From assembly GCA_025451235.1 (NCBI GenBank), contig JANWKT010000013.1, positions 17,317 through 81,316 of the forward strand: DNA of 64,000 bases. The letters run 5' to 3'. The notes beneath the pieces were generated by a model that was not told where the DNA came from, searched no databases, and saw only the letters and a list, made by a program, of their open reading frames with translations. Source of the stretch: Flavobacteriales bacterium (lineage in GTDB: Bacteria; Bacteroidota; Bacteroidia; CAIKAF01). Below are positions 1 to 11,000 of the stretch, piece by piece (position 1 is the stretch's first letter; the number at the start of each line of letters is the position of its first letter). Both the position numbers and the translations under genes were made by a program.

Positions 1-8
1 CAGAATAG

Positions 9-52
9 GTAAAAACACCTATATCACTCCGTGAAAACACCTATATTATTTG
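9..52. repeat. two tandem 22-bp units
   Basis: Units at 9-30 and 31-52 both start GT, share AAAACACCTATAT at the same place (12-24 and 34-46), and diverge at the 3' end. The first unit also gives a small foldback, TAGGT with ACCTA. The repeat covers the 3' end of the neighbouring minus-strand gene. Only two units are visible before the window edge, so more copies may lie to the left. Confidence 0.6.
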
Positions 53-750
53 ATGAGCTTCTTTTGATCTTCCGTTAAATTGCTATAAGTAATATTGCCC
101 CAACCCTTGGCAATGATCCTTTCTTTATTCGTGCTCTTCACTAATAAGTAGGTAACATCTTCGGTATGTACCTTACCGGCATATATATTATAGAATTCCT
201 TCACCTTCAAGTGGATCTTGAGCTCTGAGTTTTCCTGAGCAACGGCTTCATAAGAAACCCCAAAGCATGAAATGGGGCCGTAGATAGTATTGAGAATGGT
301 ATCTGTTGCAATGCAGGTCATGGTGGAGGCATAACCACCGAAAGATGATTTCCATGAAGTGCCTACTTTCAACGGGAGCTTAATGGCTTGCGTTTTTTTC
401 CCTTTCTCCTGTTCTGATTTTTCAGTCCACCACGACATTCCCTTTGAATCAAGGGTTAGATAGCTTGGTCTGGCATCCAGAAACTTACCTGATTCATTAT
501 CAAAAATGGCTAAAAAAAACGACAGGACCCCTTCTTTTTCGGGATTGTCCTTTACCGTATATTTAATATTCTGGGTCTTTTGACCTGTTGGGAAATTATA
601 TTGGTCGTATTCAATGGTTGTATCGGTCATGGTAAATTCATAGCCGTTCTTATAGGGGAACTCAAGTTTTTTGATAGAAGTTACCTGGGCACTAAGACCT
701 GAAACACCGATGATTAAAAATATTAATAAGGCAGAGGTTGGATTATTCAT
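46..750 (-). CDS. secreted protein of unknown function
   Basis: 234 residues with an N-terminal signal peptide (hydrophobic stretch ending in GLSAQ, about residues 6-21). The rest is soluble and beta-rich, with regularly spaced aromatic and charged residues and no catalytic motif that I recognise. The segment around residues 125-170 (PLKVGTSW, then YGPISCFGVSYE) recalls the small TapB/DUF3108-like periplasmic proteins, but this is a weak impression. It is divergent from the large MORN gene; its first codons contain that gene's -33 promoter element. The protein probably acts in the periplasm or outside the cell. Confidence 0.7.
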   Translation of the reverse strand: MNNPTSALLIFLIIGVSGLSAQVTSIKKLEFPYKNGYEFTMTDTTIEYDQYNFPTGQKTQNIKYTVKDNPEKEGVLSFFLAIFDNESGKFLDARPSYLTLDSKGMSWWTEKSEQEKGKKTQAIKLPLKVGTSWKSSFGGYASTMTCIATDTILNTIYGPISCFGVSYEAVAQENSELKIHLKVKEFYNIYAGKVHTEDVTYLLVKSTNKERIIAKGWGNITYSNLTEDQKKLIK

Positions 751-767
751 AAATCACGGTAATTTTG
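738..767 (+). promoter_or_regulatory. Bacteroidota-type promoter of the MORN/DUF3857 operon
   Basis: TTG at 738-740, a 19-bp spacer, then TAATTTTG at 760-767. This matches the known Bacteroidota consensus TTG-N19-21-TAnnTTTG and is the best promoter in the window. The predicted transcription start is near 771, about 20 nt before the ATG at 792. Confidence 0.75.
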
Positions 768-791
768 GTTAGTTCAAATATATATAATCTT

Positions 792-3700
792 ATGAAATCA
801 AAACTTGTTTTTCTTGCTTTTCTAACCTGTTTTCTTCCTTCGATTGTTTTTGGTCAAACTAACAATTGCGAAGACGTTAATCCAAACTCAGGTAAATTGA
901 TAGAAAAAGGAATTGAAGCTTATGAAAAAGAAGCTTACGATGAAGCAATCGGTTATTTTATCAGGATTTTTCCAGGAGATACCAATTATGCCACCGCTCA
1001 GTATGAGTTAGGAATGACCTATGGTGCCAAGAAGGATTACCTGAAAGAAGAGCAAATTGCACGACAGTTACTAAAAGAAAATAAGGGAAATGCCATCCAA
1101 AATTATAATATGCTGGGCAATGCATTGGATGATCAGGAAAAAAGCGAAGAGGCTTTGTTAGTATACGACGAAGGGATAGCCAAGTACCCTAACAATTATT
1201 TGATTATTTATAACAAGGGGCTCAGCTTGTTCAGAGCTAAAAAATATGTAGAAGCCGAAAAAACGTTGATCAGGTCAGCTGGGCTGAACCCTTTTCATCA
1301 GGGATCGCATTATTTTATCGGGCTCATTAATCTTATGGGGAAGAGGTATGTGCAAGGCATGATGGCTATGCAATATGCATTGTTATTAAATAACCAAACT
1401 ACCAAGTACAATTATGGGATCAAGTATATAGATGAATCAAGTATCCTTCAGTTTCCTACTGCTGAGGATGAGATCAAGCTACCTGATAACATTGAATCGG
1501 CCGGAGATTATGCTACCGTGAACGAAATTTATGTATCCCTGCTGGCATTAAATGCTAAATACAAACCCAAAAAACTACCGAACTTAAGATTGGTAAGACA
1601 GATGTCTATTTTCTTCGACAATATTGAAAGTATCAATCCAACCGATCAAACTTTTTATACCACCTATTATTTGCCTTTTTATAAGAAAGTGAAAAGTAAA
1701 AAATTATCCAGATGCTTTTTTGCTCAACTTCTTTCTAATATTAATACTCCTGAAATGGAGAAATTTGTAGCCAGCGAAAAAGGGAATGCTGCGAAGTTTA
1801 CAGAGGCATATGGGGAATTCCTCCGTGAAACCGGATCAAAAACTTTGATCAAGCAAAAAGACAAAGAATTGATGTGCCGGTTGGAGTATTATGAAAGAGG
1901 CGGTGTGAAGTTTGCCTACGAGTTGAACGAGAGTAGAACGGAAATTACTGATAATGGAGTAGTGCTTAGTTTTTATGAGAGTGGATCTTTGTCAAATGAG
2001 CTTGGTATCGTAAGTGGTAAACTTCAAGGTGAAAGCCGATCGTTTCGAAAAGACGGCAGCCTGTTTGAAGTTTCAACCTTGGTGGATGCAAAGGAAGAAG
2101 GACCCAGCACGGAATATTATTCAACAGGAGAAGTGCTGGCTACGAAAAGCTACAAGTCGGGAGAATTGCATGGAGAGGTAAAAATTTTCTACCCCGATGG
2201 TAAATTGAAAATGGTTTACAATATGAACAATGGAATTAAGAATGGTCCCGAAAAATATTATTATAACGACGGAAAGCTGGCTGACGAGCTTGCCTACCTG
2301 AATGGTAATTATGATGGCCCGATCAAGTCATATTACCACAACGGCAAACTAGAATACGATTATAGCTATAAAAATGGAACTCTTGAAGGGGATTTTAAAA
2401 GTTATTATCCCAATGGAAATGTAAAAGAAGAAAAGAAATTTGTGGATGGATCGATCGTTGGTAAGTACGCCGAGTACTATTCTAACGGCAAAGTGAAGCA
2501 AGAAGGAGTTTTCGACGAGAAATACAAAAGAACCGGAGTTTGGAAGGAGTATTTTTATAATGGGATCCTGAAGAATGAGTATACCTATATGAATGGTGAA
2601 AAGCAGGGCAAAGGCGTTGAATATGCCAGGGACGGAAAAAAACATTATGAATATGAATATGTGGGAGGGAATTATACCAGTATGAAATTTTATGGAGAAA
2701 ATGGTGAAGTGATTGGGGACTATAAAGAGGACAAAAACGTTTTGAAGTATACATTTACAACCATTGAGGGAATCAAAGTATTTGATGGTTCTTTGAAGAA
2801 CGGAAAACGTGACGGACAATGGACTACCTATTTTACCAGTACCAAAGGAGTTTTAAGAACGATTCCCTATAAAAACGGACTGGAAGAAGGGCAATGGATG
2901 GATTATTATGCGGATGGCGTGATCAAAGGTAACTATGCTTATAAAGCAGGTGTACAAGAGGGCACGGCCATTGTTTATTATCCAGATGGAGAAACCATGA
3001 AGACTTATAGCTGTTGTACAGACGATAAGATCTGTGGAAACTTTGTGGGCTATTTTCCAAATGGAGATAAAAAATACGAATTGTATTACCTGGATGGTTA
3101 TGGTAATGGACCACTAAGAAGGTATGACTTGCTGAACAGGACTTATCAGGTGGAAGGTTATACAGATGATGTAGTATCCTCTGAGCATTGTTATGATACA
3201 TTGGGCCGAGAGATATTTGTCATTAAAAGTACGGAGGGCCTGGTGCCTTTTGAAAGGAAATATCCCAATGGAAAGATCCGTGGAAAAGGTACATATTTGA
3301 ATGGTGAGTTGCACGACAGCCTTATTTATTATTATCCGGATGGAAAACTAAGATCTACTGCCTATTATGAAAACGGCAAAAGGGAGGGCAAACTCATGAT
3401 TTATAATCATTTGGGAGTTAAGATTGAAGACAGAACTTATGAAAATGATGAGTTGGAAGGAAGCCTCACCGTTTACTACAGCAATGGAAAAGTATCCAAT
3501 GTTTATAATTATATGAGTGGACAGGAATACGGGTTTACACAATATTATTATCCCAACGGAATAAAAGAATTTGAGATAGAGAAGGAGGACGGTCAGCGCC
3601 AAGGGTGGGGTAGCTGGTTTGATGAAACCGGAAGTGAAGGCCTTAAAATGTTATATTATGACAATGCACCTGCCCAATATACCTATAAGGATAAATCATC

Positions 3701-4112
3701 AAAATGGATCAACAAAATTACTCTCCAGGAAAACGGAGGAAAAGTATTGGCTTATCATGCCAATGGTAAAAAGTTTTATGAAACAACTTATGCCGGAAAC
3801 GAACAGAGTGGCACCTCCACCATGTATTTCTCCAACGGAAATGTTTATAAATCTGTGGTTTTCTTGAATGGAGTATTTAATGGTCCTCGTAAAGTATATT
3901 ATTCAAACGGTAAAATGGCTGAAAGTGAAAATTATTGGATGGATGAGCTGCACGGTATCCAAAAATACTATGGCGAAAATGGAAACATACTAACGGAACT
4001 GTCGTTTGAATTTGGTAATTTGAACGGACCGTGTAAGTATTATAGTGCCAGTGGGAAACTTCTTTATACATGTATATTTTATCAGGATGAGGTGGTTGAC
4101 GTTATATATTAA
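792..4112 (+). CDS. giant TPR plus MORN-variant repeat secreted protein
   Basis: About 1106 residues from the ATG at 792; an upstream in-frame start at 765 would fall on the promoter, so it is rejected. A signal peptide (MKSKLVFLAFLTC to VFGQ) is followed by TPR-like helices over roughly residues 25-200, a linker, and then more than twenty MORN-variant (YwqK-like) repeats to the C terminus. Each repeat is about 23 residues with the pattern YYxNGK, then Y, NG and G. No enzymatic domain is visible. Such repeats are usually thought of as binding scaffolds; the partner is unknown. The gene is first in an operon with two DUF3857 proteins and overlaps the next by 26 nt. Confidence 0.85.
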   Translation: MKSKLVFLAFLTCFLPSIVFGQTNNCEDVNPNSGKLIEKGIEAYEKEAYDEAIGYFIRIFPGDTNYATAQYELGMTYGAKKDYLKEEQIARQLLKENKGNAIQNYNMLGNALDDQEKSEEALLVYDEGIAKYPNNYLIIYNKGLSLFRAKKYVEAEKTLIRSAGLNPFHQGSHYFIGLINLMGKRYVQGMMAMQYALLLNNQTTKYNYGIKYIDESSILQFPTAEDEIKLPDNIESAGDYATVNEIYVSLLALNAKYKPKKLPNLRLVRQMSIFFDNIESINPTDQTFYTTYYLPFYKKVKSKKLSRCFFAQLLSNINTPEMEKFVASEKGNAAKFTEAYGEFLRETGSKTLIKQKDKELMCRLEYYERGGVKFAYELNESRTEITDNGVVLSFYESGSLSNELGIVSGKLQGESRSFRKDGSLFEVSTLVDAKEEGPSTEYYSTGEVLATKSYKSGELHGEVKIFYPDGKLKMVYNMNNGIKNGPEKYYYNDGKLADELAYLNGNYDGPIKSYYHNGKLEYDYSYKNGTLEGDFKSYYPNGNVKEEKKFVDGSIVGKYAEYYSNGKVKQEGVFDEKYKRTGVWKEYFYNGILKNEYTYMNGEKQGKGVEYARDGKKHYEYEYVGGNYTSMKFYGENGEVIGDYKEDKNVLKYTFTTIEGIKVFDGSLKNGKRDGQWTTYFTSTKGVLRTIPYKNGLEEGQWMDYYADGVIKGNYAYKAGVQEGTAIVYYPDGETMKTYSCCTDDKICGNFVGYFPNGDKKYELYYLDGYGNGPLRRYDLLNRTYQVEGYTDDVVSSEHCYDTLGREIFVIKSTEGLVPFERKYPNGKIRGKGTYLNGELHDSLIYYYPDGKLRSTAYYENGKREGKLMIYNHLGVKIEDRTYENDELEGSLTVYYSNGKVSNVYNYMSGQEYGFTQYYYPNGIKEFEIEKEDGQRQGWGSWFDETGSEGLKMLYYDNAPAQYTYKDKSSKWINKITLQENGGKVLAYHANGKKFYETTYAGNEQSGTSTMYFSNGNVYKSVVFLNGVFNGPRKVYYSNGKMAESENYWMDELHGIQKYYGENGNILTELSFEFGNLNGPCKYYSASGKLLYTCIFYQDEVVDVIY

Positions 4113-6021
4113 TTTTTTAGCAATAGGACTATGTTTACTGGTTCCCGCATGGACTCAGAATTATACTCAATTATGTACCGAGGCGGATATACTATTTCCA
4201 GATGTGGATAAAGTGATCCTGGCCAAAAACTATTTTGTGGAAGTAAAACTGGAAGACGATACCATTGAATTAATTTCAACCAATAAAGAGATCACCTATA
4301 TTCGTAAAAATGCCGATTTTAATAGTAAAGAATCTATTTATTACTCTTCTGAGTTTAACAAGTTGAAGGAGGTAGCTGCATATACTTATAACTTAAATAC
4401 CAGGAAAAGAACCAAGTTTGCAGGATATTCAACCGGGATGTACCATAACAGTAATATTTTTTACGACGATAACCGGGAGGCTTATTTCTATTATCCGGAT
4501 CTGGTGGATAATAGTGTTACAGAGTTAGAATATAAAATCCATTACACCGATCCCCATCTATTGCCGGTTTATTATTTCGCGTTTTCCGATCCCGTATTAT
4601 CCAGCAAGCTTACTATTTCTGTTCCTAAGGGTTGTGAGATCGGTTATATTCTAAAGGACCATGGGAAATATGAAGTGGATGTTCAACAGGAGACACGAAA
4701 GGATTTAACCCTATATACCTGGGAATTAAAGAACATACGTATTGACTCGAAACGAACAGAAGGGGTGCCAGCATCCTCCACATTTCCTCATGTTATTTTT
4801 TGGATAAAAAAATATTCAACCACTAACGGTGAAAAAGAGGTTTTATCTGGAATTAACGATCTATATGCCTGGTACAGGGAATTTTTGAAGCATGCGGAGA
4901 CGAAGGATGAAATGATGGTAAAAAATATATCTGACTCAATAACCAAGAATCTTTCTACGGATTTTGCCAAAGCATCTGCGATTTACGATTGGGTGCAAGG
5001 TAACATTAGCTACGTTGCCATGGAGGATGGCTATTCGGGATTTATCCCGAGAACTGCTGATGCGGTGATCCGAAAAAAATATGGAGATTGTAAGGACATG
5101 GCAAATTTGCTTGTGAAATTAATGGAGTATGCCAACCTGGACGGAAGACATGTATGGATCGGCACTCGAGATATCCTGTATACATATCAGGAAGTATACA
5201 CGCCGATCGTGGATAACCATATGATCGCGGCGGTTAAGATCGGAGAAGAGTATTATTTTATGGATGCAACCGGTAAATATATGCCCCTTGGCTTTCCAAC
5301 CTCATTTATACAGGGGAAGGTTGGCCTGGTAGAAGAAAGGGATAGTTTTTTGCTGATGGAGGTGAAAGTGGTGGATAAAAATAAGAACATGATCAAGGAT
5401 TCAATTTCGATCCAGGTGATGGATAATAAAATAAGCAGTAATGGATTGTTAAGGATTGAAGGGTATCCGCTCATTGATATAAAACACGAATTGAGTTATG
5501 CAAAAAATATTTCTGAAAATAATTATTTTAAGAAACTTCTGATAAAGGGTAATAATAAATTCAAGCTGCTGAACTATCACGTAGACATGGCCACCCAACA
5601 ACCAAATGACATGACCATCAATTATGAATTTGAGTTGAATGATTATGTTTTATCCAGCCAAAACGAACTATACATCAACCTGAACATCAGCAAAACGGAT
5701 ATTTCAAGTATTGATGAAAAGGTAGGATCCAATCCAATTATATCTACCAATGATTATAATTACATTAAGGAAGATATTTTTTCCTTATCGATTCCTGCTG
5801 GTTACAAAGTCCGGTTTATACCCACTAATTATACGGTCGAAAAAGAGTATCTGCAATATTATTCTAGTTACGAGGCTGTAGGGAATCAACTGGTATTAAC
5901 AAGAAAATTGGTATTGGATTATCTCAATCTGGATCAAAAATACCTGCTTGAATACAATAACCTGGTGGATGAAATTCAAAAAACCGAACGATCGAATGTT
6001 TCACTTATAATCATTGAATGA
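4087..6021 (+). CDS. DUF3857 / transglutaminase-like protein with intact triad
   Basis: 644 residues from the ATG at 4087, which gives a proper signal peptide (MRWLTLYINFLAIGLCLLVP). An earlier in-frame start at 4045 lies deeper in the preceding gene and adds no hydrophobic leader. The N-terminal half is DUF3857-like. A transglutaminase-like core follows with a readable triad: Cys335 in YGDCKDM, His378 in DNHMIAAV and Asp393 in YFMDATG. The C-terminal part is beta-rich. This family is secreted and its substrates are unknown. The start overlaps the MORN gene by 26 nt and the stop overlaps the next gene by 4 nt (ATGA), so the three genes are probably translationally coupled. Confidence 0.88.
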   Translation: MRWLTLYINFLAIGLCLLVPAWTQNYTQLCTEADILFPDVDKVILAKNYFVEVKLEDDTIELISTNKEITYIRKNADFNSKESIYYSSEFNKLKEVAAYTYNLNTRKRTKFAGYSTGMYHNSNIFYDDNREAYFYYPDLVDNSVTELEYKIHYTDPHLLPVYYFAFSDPVLSSKLTISVPKGCEIGYILKDHGKYEVDVQQETRKDLTLYTWELKNIRIDSKRTEGVPASSTFPHVIFWIKKYSTTNGEKEVLSGINDLYAWYREFLKHAETKDEMMVKNISDSITKNLSTDFAKASAIYDWVQGNISYVAMEDGYSGFIPRTADAVIRKKYGDCKDMANLLVKLMEYANLDGRHVWIGTRDILYTYQEVYTPIVDNHMIAAVKIGEEYYFMDATGKYMPLGFPTSFIQGKVGLVEERDSFLLMEVKVVDKNKNMIKDSISIQVMDNKISSNGLLRIEGYPLIDIKHELSYAKNISENNYFKKLLIKGNNKFKLLNYHVDMATQQPNDMTINYEFELNDYVLSSQNELYINLNISKTDISSIDEKVGSNPIISTNDYNYIKEDIFSLSIPAGYKVRFIPTNYTVEKEYLQYYSSYEAVGNQLVLTRKLVLDYLNLDQKYLLEYNNLVDEIQKTERSNVSLIIIE

Positions 6022-7991
6022 TGAAAAAACTGATATTATTTTTTCATGGAATACTGCTGGTTAGCCCGTTGCTAACCTACTCTCAGAATTATACCCAGTC
6101 TGTTGATTGGGACCCGGCTCCAGTACCCAGCAAAGCTGATTCTACCAAACATCCGGGCTACCATTATAAGATCATGGACAAAGCGGTTAACGAGATTTTA
6201 TTAGATGAGGAAGGGAAGCCGTTCTTTTTATATACAGTTCATTACCGGGCTAAAATTCTTACCGAAGGAGGAATAGAGGTGAATAATAAAGTAGAGCTGC
6301 CGTTAAATGGAGTGCTTGAAATTGTAAAATTAAAGGCCAGAACGATCCAGGAGGATGGAACAGTTACCAATCTCACCACTAATTCTATCAAACATATTGA
6401 TAATTATAATGAATCTGGGGTTGACTATAAGATTTTCGCCTTTGAAGGTTTAAAGATCGGCTCGGAGATAGAGTACATCTATACTTTTAAAAAGAATCCG
6501 GTAACATCCGGATATACCTATCTTCAATGGAGTGTGGATGCCGAACGTGAAGAGTTTGATCTAGTGTATCCAACCTATCTTGATTTCAGGATCAAGACCT
6601 ATGGTGAGAATGTTAAAATGACCACGGATACGGTAGAGTACAAAAACGCGAAGTATGTATCCAAGTCGGTTTATACTGAGAATGTAGTTGGGATCAGGGA
6701 TGAACCTTATAGCAATTGGAAAAGCCATCTTAACCGGGTTGATTATGTGTTGGACAAAAATCGTGAAACTGGGAATTACGAAATGAATACCTATAAACTA
6801 CTGGCCCAAAATTATTATTCCAATCTTTATCCTGAAGAAGCCACCCCGAACAAAAAGGCAATCTCTTTGGTTAAAAAAATAACCACCGACAAATCGGATA
6901 AATTGAAAATGGCCAAGGAAATTGAAAACTATATCAAGGCCAATTTTAAATTGGTGGAATCTCCAAGCGACAAGAATACGAATCGTATTTTTTCAGGATT
7001 TACAGGAAGTGAAAGAGATCGTATTACAGCTTTTATAGAGATGTATAGGGCGGCCGGGTTTAAGGTGGAGTTGGTTTTCACCACTGACAATCGGTACAGA
7101 AAATTTGATCCGGATTTTCAAAGTCCCTCGAACTGCGGACAATTTCTTATTTACTTGCCGGAGATCTCCTTTTTTATGTCTCCCGAAAATATTATCCTCA
7201 AATCAGGATATTATGAAACAGCCACCTTCGAGCAAAAAGGAATGTTTATTAAACAGGTTTGTGTTGGAGATTTTTGCAGTGGAATTAGTTATACCGGATT
7301 TATTCCGGCGAAAACTGCTTCGGAAAGCGTGCATGATATGAACCTGGATATATCTTTTAATAATGAAATGATTGGTGCAACCATAAAATTTGTCAATTCA
7401 ATGACCGGATATCACGCCAGCAGCTATCAGCCAATATATGGTTTTTTGGAACCGGAGAACCAGAAGGAACTGTCAAAAAGTTTGGTGGAAGGGTTTGCCG
7501 GAGAATATCGCACTGCAGAGATTGAGGTGGAAAACGGGACCTACCAGGACGCCTTCGATAAACCTTTTATTCTTAAAGGAACGGTGAATACTGAAGCTTT
7601 AATGGAAAGTGCAGGGGATAAATATTTGTTCAAGGTGGGATTCGTTTTGGGTGAGCAGTACGAATTATATGATAAGGAGAAGAGAAAACTACCTATCGAA
7701 AATGACTTCAACCGCATTTATTCGAGAACCATTAAGGTAAATATCCCAGAGGGGTATGAAATTTTAAACTTGGCCGATTTCAAGAACAATAAGATCTCCT
7801 GTGATTTCAACGGAAAAGATGCAGCTGGTATAGCATTTACCTATGAATTAAATGGCACTGTATTCACCATAACGATCAATGAATATTATAATATTCTGTT
7901 ACTCCCTTTGGAAGAATATTCGGAATACCGGGATGTAATTAATGGAGCGGCCGACTTTAATAAAAAGGTGATCGTTCTTGCCAAGAAATAG
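6018..7991 (+). CDS. DUF3857 protein with degenerate transglutaminase site
   Basis: 657 residues, with a signal peptide (MMKKLILFFHGILL to TYSQ) and the same overall architecture as the preceding protein: the ends of both signal regions read QNYTQ. By alignment to the neighbour, the catalytic Cys is Glu332 (GSERDR instead of GDCKDM), the His is Cys373 (SNCGQ instead of DNHMI) and the Asp is Ser388 (FFMSPEN instead of YFMDATG). Spacing between these positions is nearly unchanged (41 and 15 against 43 and 15). The fold is therefore probably kept while the catalysis is lost. It is the last gene of the operon and is followed by a strong terminator. Confidence 0.87.
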   Translation: MMKKLILFFHGILLVSPLLTYSQNYTQSVDWDPAPVPSKADSTKHPGYHYKIMDKAVNEILLDEEGKPFFLYTVHYRAKILTEGGIEVNNKVELPLNGVLEIVKLKARTIQEDGTVTNLTTNSIKHIDNYNESGVDYKIFAFEGLKIGSEIEYIYTFKKNPVTSGYTYLQWSVDAEREEFDLVYPTYLDFRIKTYGENVKMTTDTVEYKNAKYVSKSVYTENVVGIRDEPYSNWKSHLNRVDYVLDKNRETGNYEMNTYKLLAQNYYSNLYPEEATPNKKAISLVKKITTDKSDKLKMAKEIENYIKANFKLVESPSDKNTNRIFSGFTGSERDRITAFIEMYRAAGFKVELVFTTDNRYRKFDPDFQSPSNCGQFLIYLPEISFFMSPENIILKSGYYETATFEQKGMFIKQVCVGDFCSGISYTGFIPAKTASESVHDMNLDISFNNEMIGATIKFVNSMTGYHASSYQPIYGFLEPENQKELSKSLVEGFAGEYRTAEIEVENGTYQDAFDKPFILKGTVNTEALMESAGDKYLFKVGFVLGEQYELYDKEKRKLPIENDFNRIYSRTIKVNIPEGYEILNLADFKNNKISCDFNGKDAAGIAFTYELNGTVFTITINEYYNILLLPLEEYSEYRDVINGAADFNKKVIVLAKK

Positions 7992-8011
7992 ACCAGGATA
8001 CTTGTATGCAT

Positions 8012-8046
8012 AAAAAAGCCCACAGTTTATATTGTGGGCTTTTTTT
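8012..8046. terminator. bidirectional intrinsic terminator
   Basis: Stem A6-GCCCACA (8012-8024) pairs with TGTGGGC-T7 (8033-8046) around an 8-nt loop. It sits between converging genes and has a T tract on both strands, so it can serve both the DUF3857 operon and the RND efflux operon. Confidence 0.9.
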
Positions 8047-8066
8047 ACCAACTGAACCAATCAAAA

Positions 8067-11000
8067 TTATGCACTGATCTTGGTCAACCATTTACGGAAG
8101 GGGAGGATCAGTTTATGTTTTATTTTATAAGCTACTATATACATACATGGTACCACCAATAAAGTAAGGAACGTGGCTACTGCTAATCCGAAAATAATGG
8201 TCCAGGCCAATGGTCCCCAGAAGGCTACATTGTCACCTCCTAAATGTAAATGTGGATTACCATGTGCCAACAATCCTCCAAAATCAATATTCAAACCTAT
8301 GGCCAATGGGATCAATCCTAATATAGCGGCCAAAGCAGTCAGGATCACCGGTGTCATTCTGGTAGCACCCGCCTCGATAACGGCCTCATATACACCCAAC
8401 CCTCGGGCTCTTAATTCATCTGTAAACTCGATCAATAAGATCCCGTTCCGGATCACAATACCTGCGAGGGCAAATACACCTACGCCGGTCATTACGATCG
8501 ACATGTTCATACCGGCCACGGTAAATCCGAAGAATATACCGATCATGCTAAATAATACCGTGCTGAAAATGAGTAAGGGTTTCACCGCTGAGTTAAATTG
8601 GATCACCATGATCAGGAACATGAGAGCCAGTGCACCTAAAAAGGCAATTCCCAAAAAGTCGGCTGTTTCTTTTTGATCCTCTGCCTGTCCAGTAATTTTT
8701 ATATCATAACCTGCCGGCTTTTTATACTCATCAATAACCAGTTGAATTTGTTTATTGATGGCATCAGGGGTGGAGGTGGATTTCACCTTAGAAGATAAGT
8801 TCACCACCCGGCTTTGATTTTTCCGGTTGATCAGGTTAAACGACTCCAATCTTTTTATTTCAGTAAGGGAAGAAATAGGGACTTGTTTGAATCTTCCGGT
8901 GGCCATATCCATAAAGGAGATATTTACGTTGGCCAACTGATATACATCCTGACGATATTCAGGCTTCAATCTCAACATGATGGGCACATCATCTTCCGCT
9001 CCTTTTAGCTTAGAAACTTCTTTTCCAAATAAAGCTGTACGTAATTCTAATCCTACCTGCACAGTTGTAACTCCTTCGGCTTCCGCTTTCATGGCATCGG
9101 TTTGAAAAATGAACTCAGGTTTCCTTCTTTGCAGATCGGATTTGAGTTCCACCAGACCTTCAATATTTTCTTCTTCTATTTTTTGCTTCAGGTCGTTGGC
9201 AATGGAATCCAGGATGTTAAAATCATCTCCGGTGATCTCAATATTTACAGGTGGGCCTGTAGGCGGGCCTGCCGGCTCTTTATCTACGTTGATGATTACA
9301 CCGCTGATAGGTTCGTTTTCAAATTTCAGCCGAATCGCTTCCAGGGTTTTTCGGGTACTGAAGTTTTTTCGTTCCGAAAACTTAACAAATGCCACGGTTA
9401 TTCTCACTTTATGTGGAGTTGGCACCCGATCTGGATTCTGAGGATCTCCAGCATTCAATCCAATATTGGTAATAATGGATTCCACGTTCGGATTGTCTTT
9501 TCCTATTACTTCCTCAATTTTTTTCTCCAGGATCTTGGCAACAGAATCTGTTACAGAAGCATCTGTTCCCATGGGTAATTCTGCATATACATAGGTAAAA
9601 TTAGGTTCCGGATCTGGGAAGAATTCTACTTTGGGCTTGCTGGCAACAAAGACGAAGAAACTAACCCCTAATAATATAAAGGACCCACCTACTGTAATCA
9701 CAGGCATCCATCTCTTTACCAAGAAGGTGATCAACCTTTTATACAAACGGGTAAACTTGGGCCAAGCTTTATCCTGGAACAAACGAACCAGTTTATTGAG
9801 AACAAAGAAATGCACCAGCACCATCACACTACAGAAAAGAAGTAAATTAGCAAGTACAGGAACTCTTAGTAAATGAAAGATCAATCCTAACAATCCCAGC
9901 ACTCCGGTTGCAATCAATGTTTTCTTTAAATTCGGCTTTCTCAAATGTTCATCTTTCCGCATAAACGAAACCGCAAACACGGGGTTGATCACAAATGCCA
10001 CAAACAAGGAAGCGCCTAAGGTTATAATAAGCGTAATAGGTATATACGACATGAACTTACCTACAACCCCTGGCCAGAATAGCAATGGAACGAATGGCCC
10101 TAAAGTGGTGAGTGTACCGGCTAACACTGGTATAAACACTTCCCCGGCCCCATATTTAGCTGCTTGTTCTATATTGAAAGGATATTTATGTAGCAGTCGA
10201 TGCGTATTTTCGATGACCACAATGGCATCATCCACAATGATCCCTAATGCCAACAGGAAGGAGAACAATACAATTACATTGAGGGTAAAATCCAATCCCG
10301 GCATCAGCATAAAGGCGATGAAGGAAGAAAGCGGGCCGGCCAAGGCAACGAAGAAGGCCGATTTGAATCCCATAAAGAACATCAACACCACCAGCACCAA
10401 AATAAATCCTATGATCACTGTGTTGATCAGATCCGCTAATTGCACCCTGGTTTGGTTGGATTGATCCCCGGTAATGATCACATCCAGGTTTTCAGGAAAT
10501 TTAGTTTCTTTAAATTCAGCAATGATCTTTTTAATGGCATCAGATGCCTGGATCAAATTCTCACCACTCCTTTTGATCACATTCAGGGTGATCACTTGTT
10601 TGCCATCTAATCGGGCATAGTCTTGTTTTTCTTTAAATCCATCCTTTACATCTGCAAAATCTCCTAATAAAGCAGTGGTTCCTGTAAAAGAGCGGATTAC
10701 CAATGATTCGAGATTTTTTGGATCGGTTACCTGTCCGGTTACCCTTACATTTCGCCGTACACCGTTCTCAATTACTTCACCACCCGAAATGTTCACATTC
10801 CGGCGACCTACCGCTGCTTCAATGTCGCCAAAGGTAATACCTGCCTGCTGCATCTTAAAAAGATCCACCTCGATCTGAATTTCCCTTTCGAGTCCACCCA
10901 CTTTGTCGACCCTCGTGATTTGCGGAAGGGTTTCTATTTTTTCTTCCAGGTCTTTTGCAAATTTTTCCAACTTATCCAGGGGAAGATCACCAGCCAAGTT

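Noticed and set aside
9..52. CRISPR array.
   Set aside because: Only two 22-bp units sit back to back without spacers, and no cas gene is present.
8173..10464. Long open frames antisense to the RND permease gene (up to 167 codons).
   Set aside because: They mirror a well-supported 1127-residue gene; their products are threonine/proline-rich with no domain or leader. They are shadows.
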